From Phaeosaccion multiseriatum (Eukaryota > Ochrophyta, other classes): a DNA stretch of 64,000 bases. The stretch covers positions 3,224,001-3,288,000 of the forward strand of contig OZ218955.1 in NCBI GenBank assembly GCA_965112735.1, given 5' to 3'. Each line of letters opens with the position of its first letter. Position 1 is the first letter of the stretch. The position numbers and the translations under genes were made by a program. The notes under the pieces are model-generated. The model saw only the letters and a program-made list of their open reading frames with translations, was not told where the DNA came from and searched no databases. Positions 1 through 11,816 of the stretch are shown piece after piece.

Positions 1-1135
1 AGGTACGAGCTGGAGTTTACCTGCGACAAGATTGGGCTACAGTTCTCCATGTCCGAAGGTGAGGGAGGGAGGGAAAGAGAGAGTGGGAGAGAGTGAGTGT
101 GTGTGTGTGAGAGAGAGAACGAGAAAGTGTGGCGCAGGCGAGGGAAAGTGCGGTATCGCTGGTGCCATACGGGTGGAGGCTGTTGGGGTTCGTGAACCTT
201 CTTTGAAGCATGGCCTCTTGGTTTGCTTCTCCCTAGGCCGCTATCCATCCACCCACCCATCCATCCATCCATCCACTGCCATCCACCCATTGGCATCCAT
301 CCATTGGCATTGCCAGCCATCCTCTGCCATCTACCCATCCACGCATCCCCTGCCATCCACCAATCGATCGCTGGATGTACGTATCCTTCGCTATGCTCGA
401 GAGGCGTCTACACCACACCCCCCATGGTTTAGTGCCAAGCGCGGTGCCATGAAGCCTTCGGCCTTCAAGGTGGAATTCCTTCGCTCACTGGAAGTGCTCC
501 CCCCCTCCACCCTCCACCCACCCAACCCGTCCCCCCCCCTTCCCTCCCCTCCCCTCCCCTCCCCTCCCCTCCCCTCCCCTCCCCTCCCCTCCCCTCCCCT
601 CCCCTCCCCTTCCCTCCCCTCCCCTCCCCTCCCCTCCCCTCCCCTCCCCTCCCCTCCCCTCCCCTCCCCTCCTCTCCCCTCCCCTCCCCTCCCCTCCCTG
701 ACACGAGCAGAGTCTCGTCTGTACGTCAAGGGCCGTCAGGGCTTCAGCGTGCCCTCTTCACCTCTACCGGCAATAGGCCACATCCTCCACTCGTACAATG
801 GAATCCTAGTAGAAGGTGAGTCATCCCCTCCCTCCCTCCCTCTCTCCCTCCCTCCTCACCCACCCCCTCCCTCCCACTCTGCTCCTTCACATCTTGCCGC
901 ACATCTTGCAGCCTGTGACCATTACCATCGTCAGTTTAACCCATCCCTGTCTGTCTGCCTCGTCCCCACCCCCTCCCTCTTTTGGTTTCTATTGGACTCA
1001 TTCTCTCTCTTGCGAGCAGGCAAGACATATGCGGAGGTAGCTGGGGCTCTAAAACGCCTCGGCCGGCCGATGAGACTGTGCTTCGAAGGCACGCGCAGAG
1101 GAGAAACACCCCCCCCTAATTCTTCTCTCTGGTAA
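1..1135 (+). CDS. PDZ-like domain protein, 3' end (5' part outside window)
   Basis: Three exons read in one frame from base 1: 1-58, 711-815 and 1020-1135, giving 93 codons with a TAA stop. Both introns are GT-AG and the split codons rejoin cleanly (GA G/AG and G/GC). The visible protein reads YELEFTCDKIGLQFS, then LYVKGRQGF, then IGHILHSYNGILVEGKTY and AEVAGALKRLGRPMRLCFE. This is the order of a PDZ fold: carboxylate-binding segment, GHIL..NG turn, then the helix and last strand ending in RP.RL.F. PDZ domains bind C-terminal peptides, but the partner cannot be told. The first intron (652 bp) is mostly CCATC and CCCCT repeats. The gene ends 88 bp from the convergent gene at 1224. The domain call rests on pattern alone because the upstream exons are missing. 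Confidence 0.62.
   Translation, partial: GTSWSLPATRLGYSSPCPKVREGGKERVGESECVCVRERTRKCGAGEGKCGIAGAIRVEAVGVREPSLKHGLLVCFSLGRYPSTHPSIHPSTAIHPLASIHWHCQPSSAIYPSTHPLPSTNRSLDVRILRYAREASTPHPPWFSAKRGAMKPSAFKVEFLRSLEVLPPSTLHPPNPSPPLPSPPLPSPPLPSPPLPSPPLPSPSLPSPPLPSPPLPSPPLPSPPLPSPPLPSLTRAESRLYVKGRQGFSVPSSPLPAIGHILHSYNGILVEGESSPPSLPLSLPPHPPPPSHSAPSHLAAHLAACDHYHRQFNPSLSVCLVPTPSLFWFLLDSFSLLRAGKTYAEVAGALKRLGRPMRLCFEGTRRGETPPPNSSLW
538..697 (+). repeat. (CCCCT)n microsatellite in a PDZ-gene intron
   Basis: About 30 near-perfect CCCCT units lie just before the 3' splice site at 709-710. The opposite strand is GGGGA repeats, so the tract could form G-quadruplex or i-motif structures. It may also serve as the polypyrimidine tract of the intron. 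Confidence 0.95.
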
Positions 1136-1223
1136 TAAATTCTAAATATACGAATACAACCCTACGTCTACGTCACTATAACTACACCCCACCCCCCCGG
1201 CTCCCCACACCCACCCACCCCCT

Positions 1224-3416
1224 CTACTCCTTCTTCAATCGAAGCGTTGGCTTAATCTTTCGCAGCAGTCGCCAACCCTTGCCCCCTCCCATCACGTCCA
1301 ACGCCTCCACTCTCTCCTTGGCCGTCCACACCCCTTCCACCACCCCCGGCACCACCACAGTAAAGAGCTTCTCCACCACCAACACCGCTACATCAAGGGC
1401 CTTGAGAGCGGCCGTCTGCGCCACCTTGCCTCCGCTCTCCACGTCCTCTACATCGTCGTCCGTGAGGTCGAACACACCTTGCTCCTGCCCGCCTATCCTC
1501 GCGGCTGAACCTGCCGCCGATGCTGCTGCTGCTCCTGCGGCTCCTCCTGCTCCCCCTCCCCCTGCTGCTCGTGATGAGCCGCTACTGTTACCGCCCATGC
1601 CACGTGTAACCGAATCATTGCTGTCGCCTACAATCACCTCCACCGAAAGGGCCTCACCGTCTCCTCCGTCGCTCTCGGTACCGCCACCGCCACCGACAGC
1701 AACAGTAGTACCCTCGTAGACGCGCCGTTGTGGGCCTTGCTCGTCGCCTTGCCCCTCGCCAGGGAACTGGGGGGGAGCCTCCGTTTCTGTCGCTTTGACC
1801 TCCGCCTCCGTGTACGTGTTGCTACGTCGTCGCCCGCCTGTGAAGGAGCCCTGCTCTGAGGCCGCCGCCGCGCTGCTGCCAGCTCCTCGTACCGCTGCTG
1901 ATCCCTGGAATACCTCCACCTCCTCCACCCTAGCTGCGGCTGTATCACCACCTGCTGCTGCCCTTCCCATGAGCTCCTCCTCCTCCTCCTCCTCCTCCTC
2001 CTCCTCCTCCTCCCCCATGCCCATGATACTTTGGTAGGAAGGTATCCGTTCCCCTCTCGGTTCAGGTTCACCCCTTCCCATCGTCGCTGTCTTGCCCTCT
2101 TGTGCAGTCTGTCCCGCTAAGAAAACCTCCCCCTCCTCCTCCTCCTCCTGCTGCTGCTGCTGCTGTTGTTTTTGCTGCTGCTGCTGCAGGCCTGAGTCCA
2201 CTTCATTGTCAACGAGGACCCAACCTCCCCCCTCTTCCTCTCCCGGGGTTCCCGTTGCCACAAAAGCAGAAAAAGAAGAAGACGACGACTCGCTCGCCAT
2301 CGTGGACACTTGCTGCTCGGAAAACAGCCCAGGGAATGGTTGTGGCGGTGCGACTCCCTCTTCCCTGCCCTCTGCATCGCCCATTTCCTCCCACATGTAC
2401 TCCCCCTCCTGCCCCTCCTGCCCCTCCTGCCCCTGCAGCCCGCTGCCGCCCAACTCTGCCTGGAGTTTGCGTTCCTCCTCCTCCCTCAGTCGTGGCAGCA
2501 CGCTGTCTCTCCTCGGCAACACTCGAACCTCACCATCCCCGGTGTGGAAGTCACTCCACCTCCGCAAGGCCCTGCGAAGTCCCTTCAAGGTGGCACCTGC
2601 GCTTGTTTGGGTCAGAGAAGTTGGGCCTCCGACAAACTCATCGCCTGTCACCTCTCTCTCCTCCAGCTGCTCCTGAAGCGAAGCGGTGAGGATGCGCGCG
2701 TTGTCCACCACAGCTGCCAGCTTTCGCAGCAACACGTCGTCTTGGCCTCGTTCTCCTGCTTCTTCCTCCGCCTGGACTGGGAAACCTCTCCACTCTGCTC
2801 CTCCTCGTCCTCCTCCTCCCCCCCCACCGACGTCCACCACCACCATGTCACCCCGTTCTGCAGCCTCATCAATGGGCGCAAAGAGCTCCTCCCACTCCAC
2901 AGCTGTGCCGTACTCAAAGCACAGATCCTTGCCGCTTGTCGAGTGACCCTCCACCTCGATGGTATACTTGACCACCGCCGCCCAGTCCCGTAGCTTGTCC
3001 ACTGCCTCCTCCAGCTCTCTCCGCTGCTCCCTCTGCCTCTCACACAGCCGATCCAACCCCACCACCACTTGGGTCTCCAACGTCGCCAACAGATCTACAT
3101 GCGCATTGAACACCGCCCTCCGCGAGACAATCGCCGCCTCGAGTTCCGCCTTAGCCATGGACCCTCCTCCCACGTTCGCAGCGATGCCCTCCAATTGTTT
3201 GATAATGGGCTCCTCCTTCTCCAATCGCACCCACATGTCCCCCAAAGCCGCTTCGATGGCACTGCTTAGCTCAGCAGATGCCTCGAGCCTCTCTCCCAAG
3301 ACACTCCCCTGCAAGACGCCGGTTACAGAAGCCAGCCCCAGCTCGCGCACGAAGGCCTTGGGGTATTTGGACAAGAGCTGCGCGTCGGTGAGGTGGGCGG
3401 CGGGGGTGCCCGATGC

Positions 3417-3453
<37 letters not shown>

Positions 3454-5297
3454 GATTCCTGTTGAGCTGCCCAAGGGTCCTCATCAGCAGCGGCAGCATA
3501 ATCAGTTGGTGATACAGATTGCCTCGGCGGTGCTGGAGATCCTAGAGAATCCAGCCACGACAAGTCTTCTGCTGCGTTGGTAGAAGTTGTTGTAGTAGTG
3601 GTAGTAGAAGTAGTAGTAGTAGCAGAGGTAGTAGGAGGAGAAGTAGCAGTAGGAGTAGTGGTAGTGGTGGTAGTCTCAGCAGTAGCAACCCCCCCCCAAG
3701 CACCACTACCACTGGAGTCATCAGCCGGAGTATCGCTGCTGCTGCTGCTGCTGCTGCTGCTGTCATCGCTGTCTTTGCCTGTTCCTGAGCTCGGCCACGG
3801 GAATTTCCACCGTCCTTGTTCCTCCTCCTCTTCCACCTCCTCCATGAGCAACTCCAAGGGCATTTCCTCCCTCTTCAGCACTCTCCGACGCCCCAAACCA
3901 TCACCATCATTAACATCGCCGTCGACGTCGCCGCCATCTGCCGTTATCGTATCACCATACTCCGCAAAACTGGCACCATCCGCATCCGCATACGCCCCAG
4001 CAGCACCACCACCAGCCTCAGCACCAGCCTCAGCACCAGCCTCAGCACCAGCGTCAGAGTCCCCTCCCAGGAGTCGCTGTTGTAAGTCGTCCTTGGCCCC
4101 TGTGAGCAGCTTCCCCCAGTCCTCATCCGCGTCGGGTAGAGACAGTCCTAGGGGTCGGAGCGCACGGTTCGTGCGTCCTCCCGGCTTCTCGTAACGAATC
4201 TGATGTGTGTTGTTGGCATGCAGAGGAGCGAAGGAGAGGCGGAAGAGCGAGGTGAGGAGGAGGAGGAGAAGGACGAGAACATGTAGAGAAGTAATAAAGA
4301 AGCAGTAAAGAAGAAGAGAAAGAAGGAAACATTTCGCCTCCCCCCCATCCCTTCCCCTCTCACCCCTTCTTCTCCTCCCCCTGACCTGCTCCCGCCTCCC
4401 CTCCTCCCCTGCCCCCCCTCCCTCCATCCCTTCTCCCTCCCGCCCTCCCTCCCCCTCCCCCTCCTTCCTTCCTTCCCTCACCTCGCTCTCCACTTCGAAT
4501 ACCAAGTCGTCTGTGGTTGTGAGGGCCTTCAGAGGTGCCCCCAACAGCTTCTCCGGAAGGGACTTGTCCTTGCTGCGGCGCTGGCGACGACGAGAAGAGG
4601 CCAATCTGAATACGTAACACGCGAAGCAAAAGGAATGTGCGGGTCGTGCGGAGGGAGGGGGGAACGGATGGATGTAGTGAGTGAGTGAGTGAGTGAGTGA
4701 GTGAGTGAGTGAGTGAGTGTGTGAGGAAGTCAGAGCAAGAAGAAGCAAGAAGTAAGTAGAGAAAAACCGACAGAGTAAGTAGAGAAGAATAGGACCGAAA
4801 GACTCTACCAACACAGCACCAGGTAGGTCGCAAGTGCACTACGTAATCTTTCGTACCCCGTACCTTTGATCCTCATCATCGAACCCTTGCAGCGAGCCGA
4901 TGAGCTTGGCCTTGCCTCCCTTGTTTCCCATCCCCATATCCATCGTAGTCAGGTCCACAGGGTTAAGAACGCCCGTTTGCAAGAGGGAGAGCGTCATGTT
5001 GAGGCTGTTCATTGTGGTGTTGGCCTGCTTCTCCCTCTCCTCCTGTGTCTTGGGGGTGGCACTGGGCAGCAGGAGAGCGGCGGGGGCGGCGGCCTTGGTG
5101 GCGGCGTAGAGAATTCGCCCCGACTCGTAAGCCGCGCTGTGGGTGGGTGGGTGGGTGGGTGGGTAGGTGCGACACGAATCGATGGCGTTGAATATTAATC
5201 TCCTGGGTGACAGAGGCGCCTTTCTCTTACATGACATTCAAATTGTGTTTTGGGGTACAGTATACCGACATTCATCCATCACACACACGCACACACA

Positions 5298-5334
<37 letters not shown>

Positions 5335-6070
5335 CGCCAACCAAAGCAGAGCAGATAACAGCGCCGCAAAGCCCTCCCTCCCTGAGACTCACGATGTAAC
5401 GATGGCGGAGGCTATCCCCACGAGGAGCGTTGTGTCTGCAATGACCTTGTTGGTCACCAGCAGCCCCACGGTCTCGAGACGGGCGCTGACACGCCCCACG
5501 AAGCTCCCCCAGGACTGCTGCCAACCCTCGAACGTCTGCAATGTGGAGCTCTGGAACTTCTCACTGTCGCTGCCGCCCCTGCCACCTGCTCTGGCCGCGC
5601 CGCTGCTAGACTTCTCTCCCCCAGAGTCTGTGTTGGATCCTCCCACTTCTCCTCCTCCTCCTCCTCCTCCTCCTCCTCCTCCTCCTCCTCGTCCTCCTCC
5701 TCCTGCTGCGGCTGCTGCCACGACCTCCTCCTTGAGCACGGCGTCCTGCGCTTTGAGGCCCTCCAGGAAGGCAGGGTCGGCAAGGAGCTCCCTCAGCACG
5801 CTGGAGTCGTCATCTGTTAGCGTCGTCGGCGCCTTGGTTTTGTTGCTGCTCCTATCACCTTCGCCCCCATCGCCAGCTTGTGTCTGTGCGTGGAGACGTG
5901 CCAGAGGAGACGATCTGCCCCAACCCGCCTCCCCTTGCTGCTGCTGTTGCTGCTGTTGTTGCTGGTGATGTTGTTGTCGTTGAGGAGACTGACTGAACCT
6001 CAGCTTCGTACTGCTACTGCTAAAGCTCCTCTTACCGTGACTTCCACTCGTGGCTCTGATGCTCCTGCTG

Positions 6071-6101
<31 letters not shown>

Positions 6102-6252
6102 GTGAGGCGATGCCGTTGAAAGAGGAGAACGCATCCACAACGCCCACTTGAGGCCTGTGCCTTGAGGGGAAAAGTGTCCCTGGACCAACCAGGAGCGACG
6201 CTGTGACTGTCACCACCAAGCGCGCCCGCCACGAAGCAGGCTGGTGCGGCAT
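1224..6252 (-). CDS. large plastid-targeted low-complexity protein, function unknown
   Basis: Four exons on the minus strand, 6252-5393, 5136-4864, 4605-4482 and 4199-1224, keep frame through GT-AG introns and give about 1410 residues. The start MPHQPASWRARLVV begins a hydrophobic signal, and VVDAFSSF carries the Ala-Phe junction of a heterokont bipartite plastid presequence. A hydrophobic stretch spans the exon 1/2 junction (TTLLVGIASAIVTSAAYES), near residue 280, and could be a membrane helix. The rest mixes acidic segments with Ser, Gln and Glu homopolymers from CAG/CTG and GAG/CTC runs. A more regular, probably helical block lies between LSKYPKAFVREL and FAPIDEAAERG. The C-terminus ends LRKIKPTLRLKKE. 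I recognise no family. Plastid location is inferred; the exon model is well supported. Confidence 0.62.
3503..3517 (-). repeat. copy of the dispersed GTATCACCAACTG element (exonic)
   Basis: The plus strand reads CAGTTGGTGATACAG. On the coding (minus) strand it is read as VSPTD within the large last exon of the gene at 1224-6252. It is one of at least ten copies in the window. Confidence 0.7.
5281..5332. repeat. (CA)n microsatellite in an intron
   Basis: ACACACGCACACACAGAC followed by pure CA repeat, in the first intron of the plastid-targeted gene (read as GT on its coding strand). Confidence 0.9.
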
Positions 6253-6505
6253 CGTATAAACCCCGCCCCCGCCCTTTTCATTCGTTTACCATGTGCGCAT
6301 CTTCCGGACTATTAGACGTCCTCCTCAATCCCTCTGCTGCTCTACTGTCGACGCTGCGATATCTCTACTGCTCCTTTTCTTCGACGCTTCTTTTGAATGA
6401 TTTGCGATTTGCACGAAAAAGTGGGGATGTTGGTTCACCACCCAGCTCTGGCGACGACCCAATGGTTGACCCTCCCGTGCTCATTCACATGAATCAATCC
6501 ATTCG
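6253..6505. promoter_or_regulatory. shared divergent promoter region (253 bp)
   Basis: The region separates the ATG of the minus-strand plastid-targeted gene (6252) from the ATG of the plus-strand trpD-type gene (6506). Both 5' UTRs and promoters must fit in 253 bp unless there are upstream untranslated exons. There is a TATA-like GTATAAA close to 6252, which on the plus strand points the wrong way for that gene. No other motif is claimed. Confidence 0.5.
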
Positions 6506-9127
6506 ATGATCCGCAACACCGCCTTTGCTACTACCGCCCCTCGGAACCGTGTCACGACGCTTTTGGCCGCTGCTGTGCTTCCTTTTGCCGTCCTTGACAG
6601 TACAGAAGCGTTTCTCACGCCGCTGCCCATTCGACCCACTCCAGCAGGGCGATCGCAGCTATCACCTCCACCAACAGCAGCAGCAGCAGCAGGAGCAGCA
6701 GCAGCACAAGGACGTAGGGGAGGACACGCCATATCACTACTAGCAGCAGCTGGAGGGCGCGGAGGACGGATAGGAGGAGGACACCGGGGGAGGAAGGAAG
6801 AAGGGCGAGCACTCCAGCGTTGTCGAGAAGGATTCACGCGTCTGCGCTACGCTTTCGAGTTCGACCCGGATCTCGACATGGATGACCTCAAGCCCTACAT
6901 CGAGAAGCTCATCGGTGGCCAAGACTTGGAGAGGGAGGAGGCCGAAGATGCCATGAGCCAGATCATGGCCGAGGAGGGTGCCAAGCCTGAGCAGGTACAT
7001 TGATTATGTAGGGACACTCACGCGCGCGCGCGCGTGTGTGTGCATGCTGCACTGCTACCACGGTATTTCCCTTCTTCTTCTGCTTCTTGTTCTGTAGCTG
7101 CTGCGCTGCCTCTCCCTTGTTTCTTCCCCGCCTCCTCGAAGCGTACGGAGCCTCTCACGAGTTGAGGCCTTTCCTTCCCCCCTCACATCTAAGCGTGTGC
7201 CTGCTGCAAGGCAAATGCACCATGCTTCGAGTCAGGAATGACGCTTTGAAGTATGTCCGTCCAGCACGGCCATCCCCTTCTCCAAAGAACGAAAGCTCTC
7301 ACACCATCCCCCACCCCCATCGTTTTCCACACCGTTGCCTGAGCTAGTATCTCGTTGGGTATGTGCTGATCGGCATCATCACCATCGCCATCCTTTTGTA
7401 TGGCGTGGTGTCGTGATGTGGCCCTCCTCCCCCTCTGTCCCTCTGTCCCTCCCTCCCTCCCTCCCTCCCACCCCGTATCCCTTATGCGGTGTGCAGGTGG
7501 CGGCTCTGCTCTGCTTGCTGCGGGCCAAGGACGAGACTTCTGAAGAGCTCGCCGGCTTTGTGGATGGAATGAAGAAGGCCGTGGTGCCGGTCAGTCTCAA
7601 AGAAAAGGCGCTGGACATTGTCGGGACAGGTGAGTGAGGAGGAGGAGGGGTGGGGGGGATGGAGGGGAGGGGGGCGTGGAGGGGGTGATGCACGAGTGAG
7701 CACGGTCGCCACACACAGACGCGCAGGGAGGATTGGGAGGAAAGGAGAGAAGGGAAGGTGACTAGCGAGGGAACGCACCACACACGTGAGATGTTAGGCC
7801 TTACACTCGCTGGGGGGGTGGAGTGAAGGGGGAGGGGGTTGAGGCTCATCATGCTCACGGTATTGGTCTTACTGTTTCACTTATTCCAACTCCAAGACAA
7901 GTCGAGTCCACAGAGGAAGGAAGGAGTAGGCCTGCTGCTGCTGCTGCTGCTGCTGCTCCTGCTGGCGCCCTGATATCTCCTCTGCTGTGCTCTTTTCTGT
8001 TCCAATCAAACCCCATCCATCCATCCATCCTTCCATCCTTCCACCCATCCATCCATCCATCCATCCATCCATCCATCCATCCGCCCATCTGTGTGCCTCC
8101 ACCTCCTTCCTCGTTGCAACTGTGACTGTACCCAGGGGGGGACGGAGCCCACACCATCAACGTTTCAACCGCCGCCGTCATCCTCGCGGCTGCTGCGGGC
8201 GCCTCGGTGAGTGGTGGAAGCAGTCCCTCCCCCAGGGCTGGGAGGGGTGGGGTGGGGTGGTGGGGTGGACAACTTGTAGTGGCGGTAGTAGATCAATTCT
8301 CCCTCTCTCTCTCCCCTCCTCCTGTGTGGGTTTTGTGGAGGCAGTGACAACCACTCACTCATTCTCTTCCTCCCCCTCCCCTCCTGCCCGCCTGTATGCC
8401 CCCGTATGCCTCCATCCACTGCCATCCATGCCCAGGTGTGCAAGTTCGGCAACAGATCTGTGAGCTCTATGTGCGGCTCTGCTGACGTCCTCGAGGCCCT
8501 CGGTACGTACCTACATACGCCAGCCGCCCCAGGAGGGGGGGGGGTGGGGTGGGCAAGTTGGGCAAGTTGGGCGGTGGAGGGAAGGCCCAAACTTGTCCAT
8601 CTCAGGGAAGGGAAGGCTCCCTCTCTCCCTATCACCTCTCTCTCACACACCCAATACTCTCCCTTCCTCCCCATACGTCTCTACCCACTCTCCCTCCAGG
8701 CATCAGTGTGGACCTGACTCCCGAGCAGGTGGCGTGGTGCTGTGAGCAGAGCAACATCGCCTTCATGTTCGCTCCCAACCACTACCCGGCCATGAAGAAT
8801 GTTGCACCCATCAGAAGGGGTGAGAGAAGAGGAGTGGGGGGGGGGAGGGAGAGAGGGACGGGAGGGAGAGAGGGACGGGAGGGGAGGGGAGGGGAGGGAA
8901 AGGGAGAAGGAAAGCAAAAGGACATGGGGTAAAGAGATAAGACAGAAAGGCTGCTGATGTTACTCCCGTCCCCCCCCCCCCCCCCCCAGCCCTCGGTGTG
9001 CGTACTCTGTTCAACATCCTGGGCCCTATGACCAACCCCGCGGGTGCCCAGCACGTGGTGATTGGGGTGTTTCAGGAGGACCTCATGACCAAGATGGCAG
9101 GGGCGCTCAAGGAGGTGCGGAGAGCGT

Positions 9128-9169
<42 letters not shown>

Positions 9170-11483
9170 GTGTGTGCGTGTGTGTGTGTGTGCGTGTGAG
9201 TGTGTGTGTTCTGTCTCGTGTGTGTGTGTGTGTGTGTGCGTGCGTGTGTGTGCGTGTGTGTGTGCGTGTGAGTGTGAGTGTGTGTTCTGTCTCGTGTGTG
9301 TGTGTGTGTGCGTGTGCGTGTGTGTGTGTGCGTGTGTGTGTATGTGCGTATGTGTGTGTGTGCGTGTGTGTGCCACGCTGACCCGTGTCACGAGAGGGCT
9401 TGTAGGTGTAGTGGAGTGGAGCAAAGTGATGCAACAAGTGCAAACATCACCATCACCATCATCACCATCATCACACCCCCATACCCCCCTGCCCTCCCTG
9501 CCCCTGGCCCCTGCCTCCTGCAATGCCCCTCCCGTATCACCAACAGGTGGGCTACATCGAGCACGGCGTCATCGTACACGGCTGTGGAGGGCTCGACGAG
9601 ATCTCTCCACTGGGGCCCTCCAAGGTGGGTGATGGTCACGGTGATGGTCACGGTGATGGTTGAACTGCCAAATCCTTGGCCCGTTGGCTGGCTATCTCAA
9701 TTGAAGTTTCAGTTTACTGGACCTACCCCAAGTCGATCAGAACGAAGTTATCAATCTGAAGGCCCATGTCCATGCGGAAACAGCATCATGGCTGGTCCTT
9801 CATGTATTATATTATATTGTCTGGAAACAACATGGAACTGAAATTGAAACTGCATCTGCAACACTGAAACTGCAACTGCTCAGGTGATCGAGATCAAGAA
9901 CACTGCCGAGCCTGGAGCCCCCAAGGAGTACGAAACCACGGTAAGTGAGGAGTGAGGAGTGAGGAGTAAGGAGTCTATCGATATCGAGATGGCCCGATAA
10001 ATGCATCTATTTCTATGCCACCCTCATCTCCATGGCCCGTATGCCTCTATTTCTGTGCCACCCTCATCTCCCCGCCTCCTTCCCAAACCTCTGCTCCCCT
10101 ACCCTGTCCGCCTCTCCACTGCCATCCCCTGCCAATGTACTCTACCCTGCCCGATATACCTCTACCCTTGTGATCAAATGGCGACTGTCTGCCTCTCGAT
10201 GTACACCAGGAGTACGAGGTGGATCCTGAGCAGTACGGCATTCCCCTGTGCACTATTGAGGACCTCAAGGGAGGGGACAGAGACACTAACGCACGTCTGC
10301 TCAGAGAGGTGAGCAAGGACTTGAGTAGAAGCATATAGGGGAGCGGGAGGGGGGGGGTATTAGAGGCGTATGGGAGGGAGGGGAGCGAGGGGAGGGAGCG
10401 TATGAGTGGCAGACCTCTCTGCCTCTCTGTAACTGTAGCGTAGCATGTTGGTTCTTCGTGGTGTCGTCGTGTGCGAAGAAAAGTTCCCTCTCCTGCTGTG
10501 CTCCCACCTCATCAGTCTGCTGAATGAAATGGGTACACTCCTCGCTGACAGTCCCACCCATCTCCTCCTCCTCCTCCTCCTCCTCCTCCTCCTCCTCCTC
10601 CTCCTCCTCCTCCTCCTCCTCCTCCTCCTCCTCCTCCTCCCCCCTCCCCCCCTTAACCCAACCCCAGACTCTAATGGGAGGTGACGAATCCAACGGCAAG
10701 CGCGACGCCGTTGTGCTCAACGCAGGGATGGGTCTCTACGTGTACGGCCTCTGTGACACCATCGAGGCAGGCTTTAAACTGGCCAGAGAGACGCTGAACA
10801 AGGGGCTCGCCATCAACCAATTGGACCTTTGGATCGCTGCCTCAAAGGAGATCGACGCGGTGAATGTGGATTACAAAGAGGCCACTGCGACGAAGCTCAA
10901 GGTGGAGGCACAGAACGATCGAGCGGAGAAGATTCGACAAATTCTCGCGTCCATGCCCCCTCCCCCTCACCCTACGGACCAACAGATGGCATTCTCGCTT
11001 GGTGGGGAGACCCGACCAGGGATGGACGTGGACGATGAAGATGACGATGACGACGACGGACCGAACTTTAGTGAGATGAGGGCCAACGTCCCTGCGCCTC
11101 CATACTACATTAACGATCGGATGCAGTACGTGCGTGTATACGAGGATGGCACCGAGGAGGTGGAGGAGGACGATGAGGCCCAGGCGATTGCGGCGGCAGG
11201 AGGCGAGGGGGAGGGGTACGACGAGGAGGAGGATGATGAGGAAGGCGGTGGGAGGGTGAAGGCTGCCATGCGTGTCACCAATTCAAACCGCAAATTCTTC
11301 ATCAATGAGGAGCTTGAGTATCAGGCGTTTGCAGACCCGGAGGACAGGGCAAACGCTCAGCAGCTGCCTGGAGATGCTGCAGCAGCGGCAGGAGGAGGAG
11401 GAGGAGGAGGAGCGGCGGTGGCGGTAGCAGAAGCAACAGAGGAGTACCTCGACGATGACCTCTTCAAGCCCACAGACAGCTGA
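6506..11483 (+). CDS. trpD: anthranilate phosphoribosyltransferase, plastid type, with acidic C-terminal extension
   Basis: Ten exons join in frame: 6506-6994, 7497-7629, 8136-8206, 8436-8502, 8700-8819, 8990-9114, 9547-9624, 9884-9940, 10210-10308 and 10668-11483, about 684 residues. The enzyme joins anthranilate to PRPP, the second committed step of tryptophan synthesis. Family motifs run in order: [97 protein letters not shown] and DAVVLNAG. The start [15 protein letters not shown] leads a hydrophobic signal ending in an EAF junction, so import into a secondary plastid is likely. Beyond the usual ~340-residue core the last exon adds about 180 residues rich in Asp, Glu, Gly and Ala, with [17 protein letters not shown] near the end; I do not recognise it. 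The MCGS motif has Met where Lys/Arg is common. The identification is secure. Confidence 0.95.
9119..9372 (+). repeat. (GT/GC)n microsatellite at a trpD intron 5' end
   Basis: It starts four bases after the donor at 9115 and consists of GTGTGC and GTGTGT units with the 12-bp interruption GTTCTGTCTCGT at two places, so the tract itself looks duplicated. Confidence 0.9.
10561..10640 (+). repeat. (CTC)n microsatellite as the 3' splice tract of a trpD intron
   Basis: About 26 pure CTC units followed by C-rich sequence lead to the acceptor ACCCCAG at 10667. This is the only long pyrimidine run before exon 10, so it probably acts as the polypyrimidine tract. Confidence 0.9.
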
Positions 11484-11816
11484 ACGGTTTGTGAATGCTG
11501 CAGATTTGAGCCTGTGAAGATTGAATTGTGAATTCTGCAGATTGAGCCTATGAGTATTGCAGATTGAGGAGGAAGGGAAAGAGGAGAGCGAAGAAGTAGA
11601 AAGGAAGAAAGATTGAATGTGGAAAGGAACAGCTTCTGTAGGTCTGAGGGGGCACTCTTGGAGGCGTATGGGGAGGGAGGGAGGAGGGGGGGGAGAACAG
11701 GAAGGAGAGTAGGGAGGGAGGGTGAACAAGAGACATGGCGCGGCTCAAAGTTCCATTATTATGTCCATTAATTTTGTTTTAAATTATTAATTTAATTAAA
11801 AAAATACTAGAAATGA
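11484..11816. other. convergent 3' intergenic region, 333 bp
   Basis: Lies between the stop of trpD and the stop of the convergent SirB1-like gene. It starts with short repeats of a TGCAGATTGAG-type sequence (11501-11566). An AT-rich block at 11755-11816 (TTTTAAATTATTAATTTAAT) would suit polyadenylation from either side. No gene seen. Confidence 0.7.

Noticed and set aside
3577-4194. 205-codon plus-strand open frame opposite the plastid-targeted gene
   Set aside because: Val- and Ser-rich shadow of a triplet-repeat exon; the minus strand has the supported exon structure.
9119-9632. Long open frames made of Cys-Val or Thr-His repeats (also at 13529-13851 and 23484-23925)
   Set aside because: They are translations of (GT)n microsatellites inside introns.
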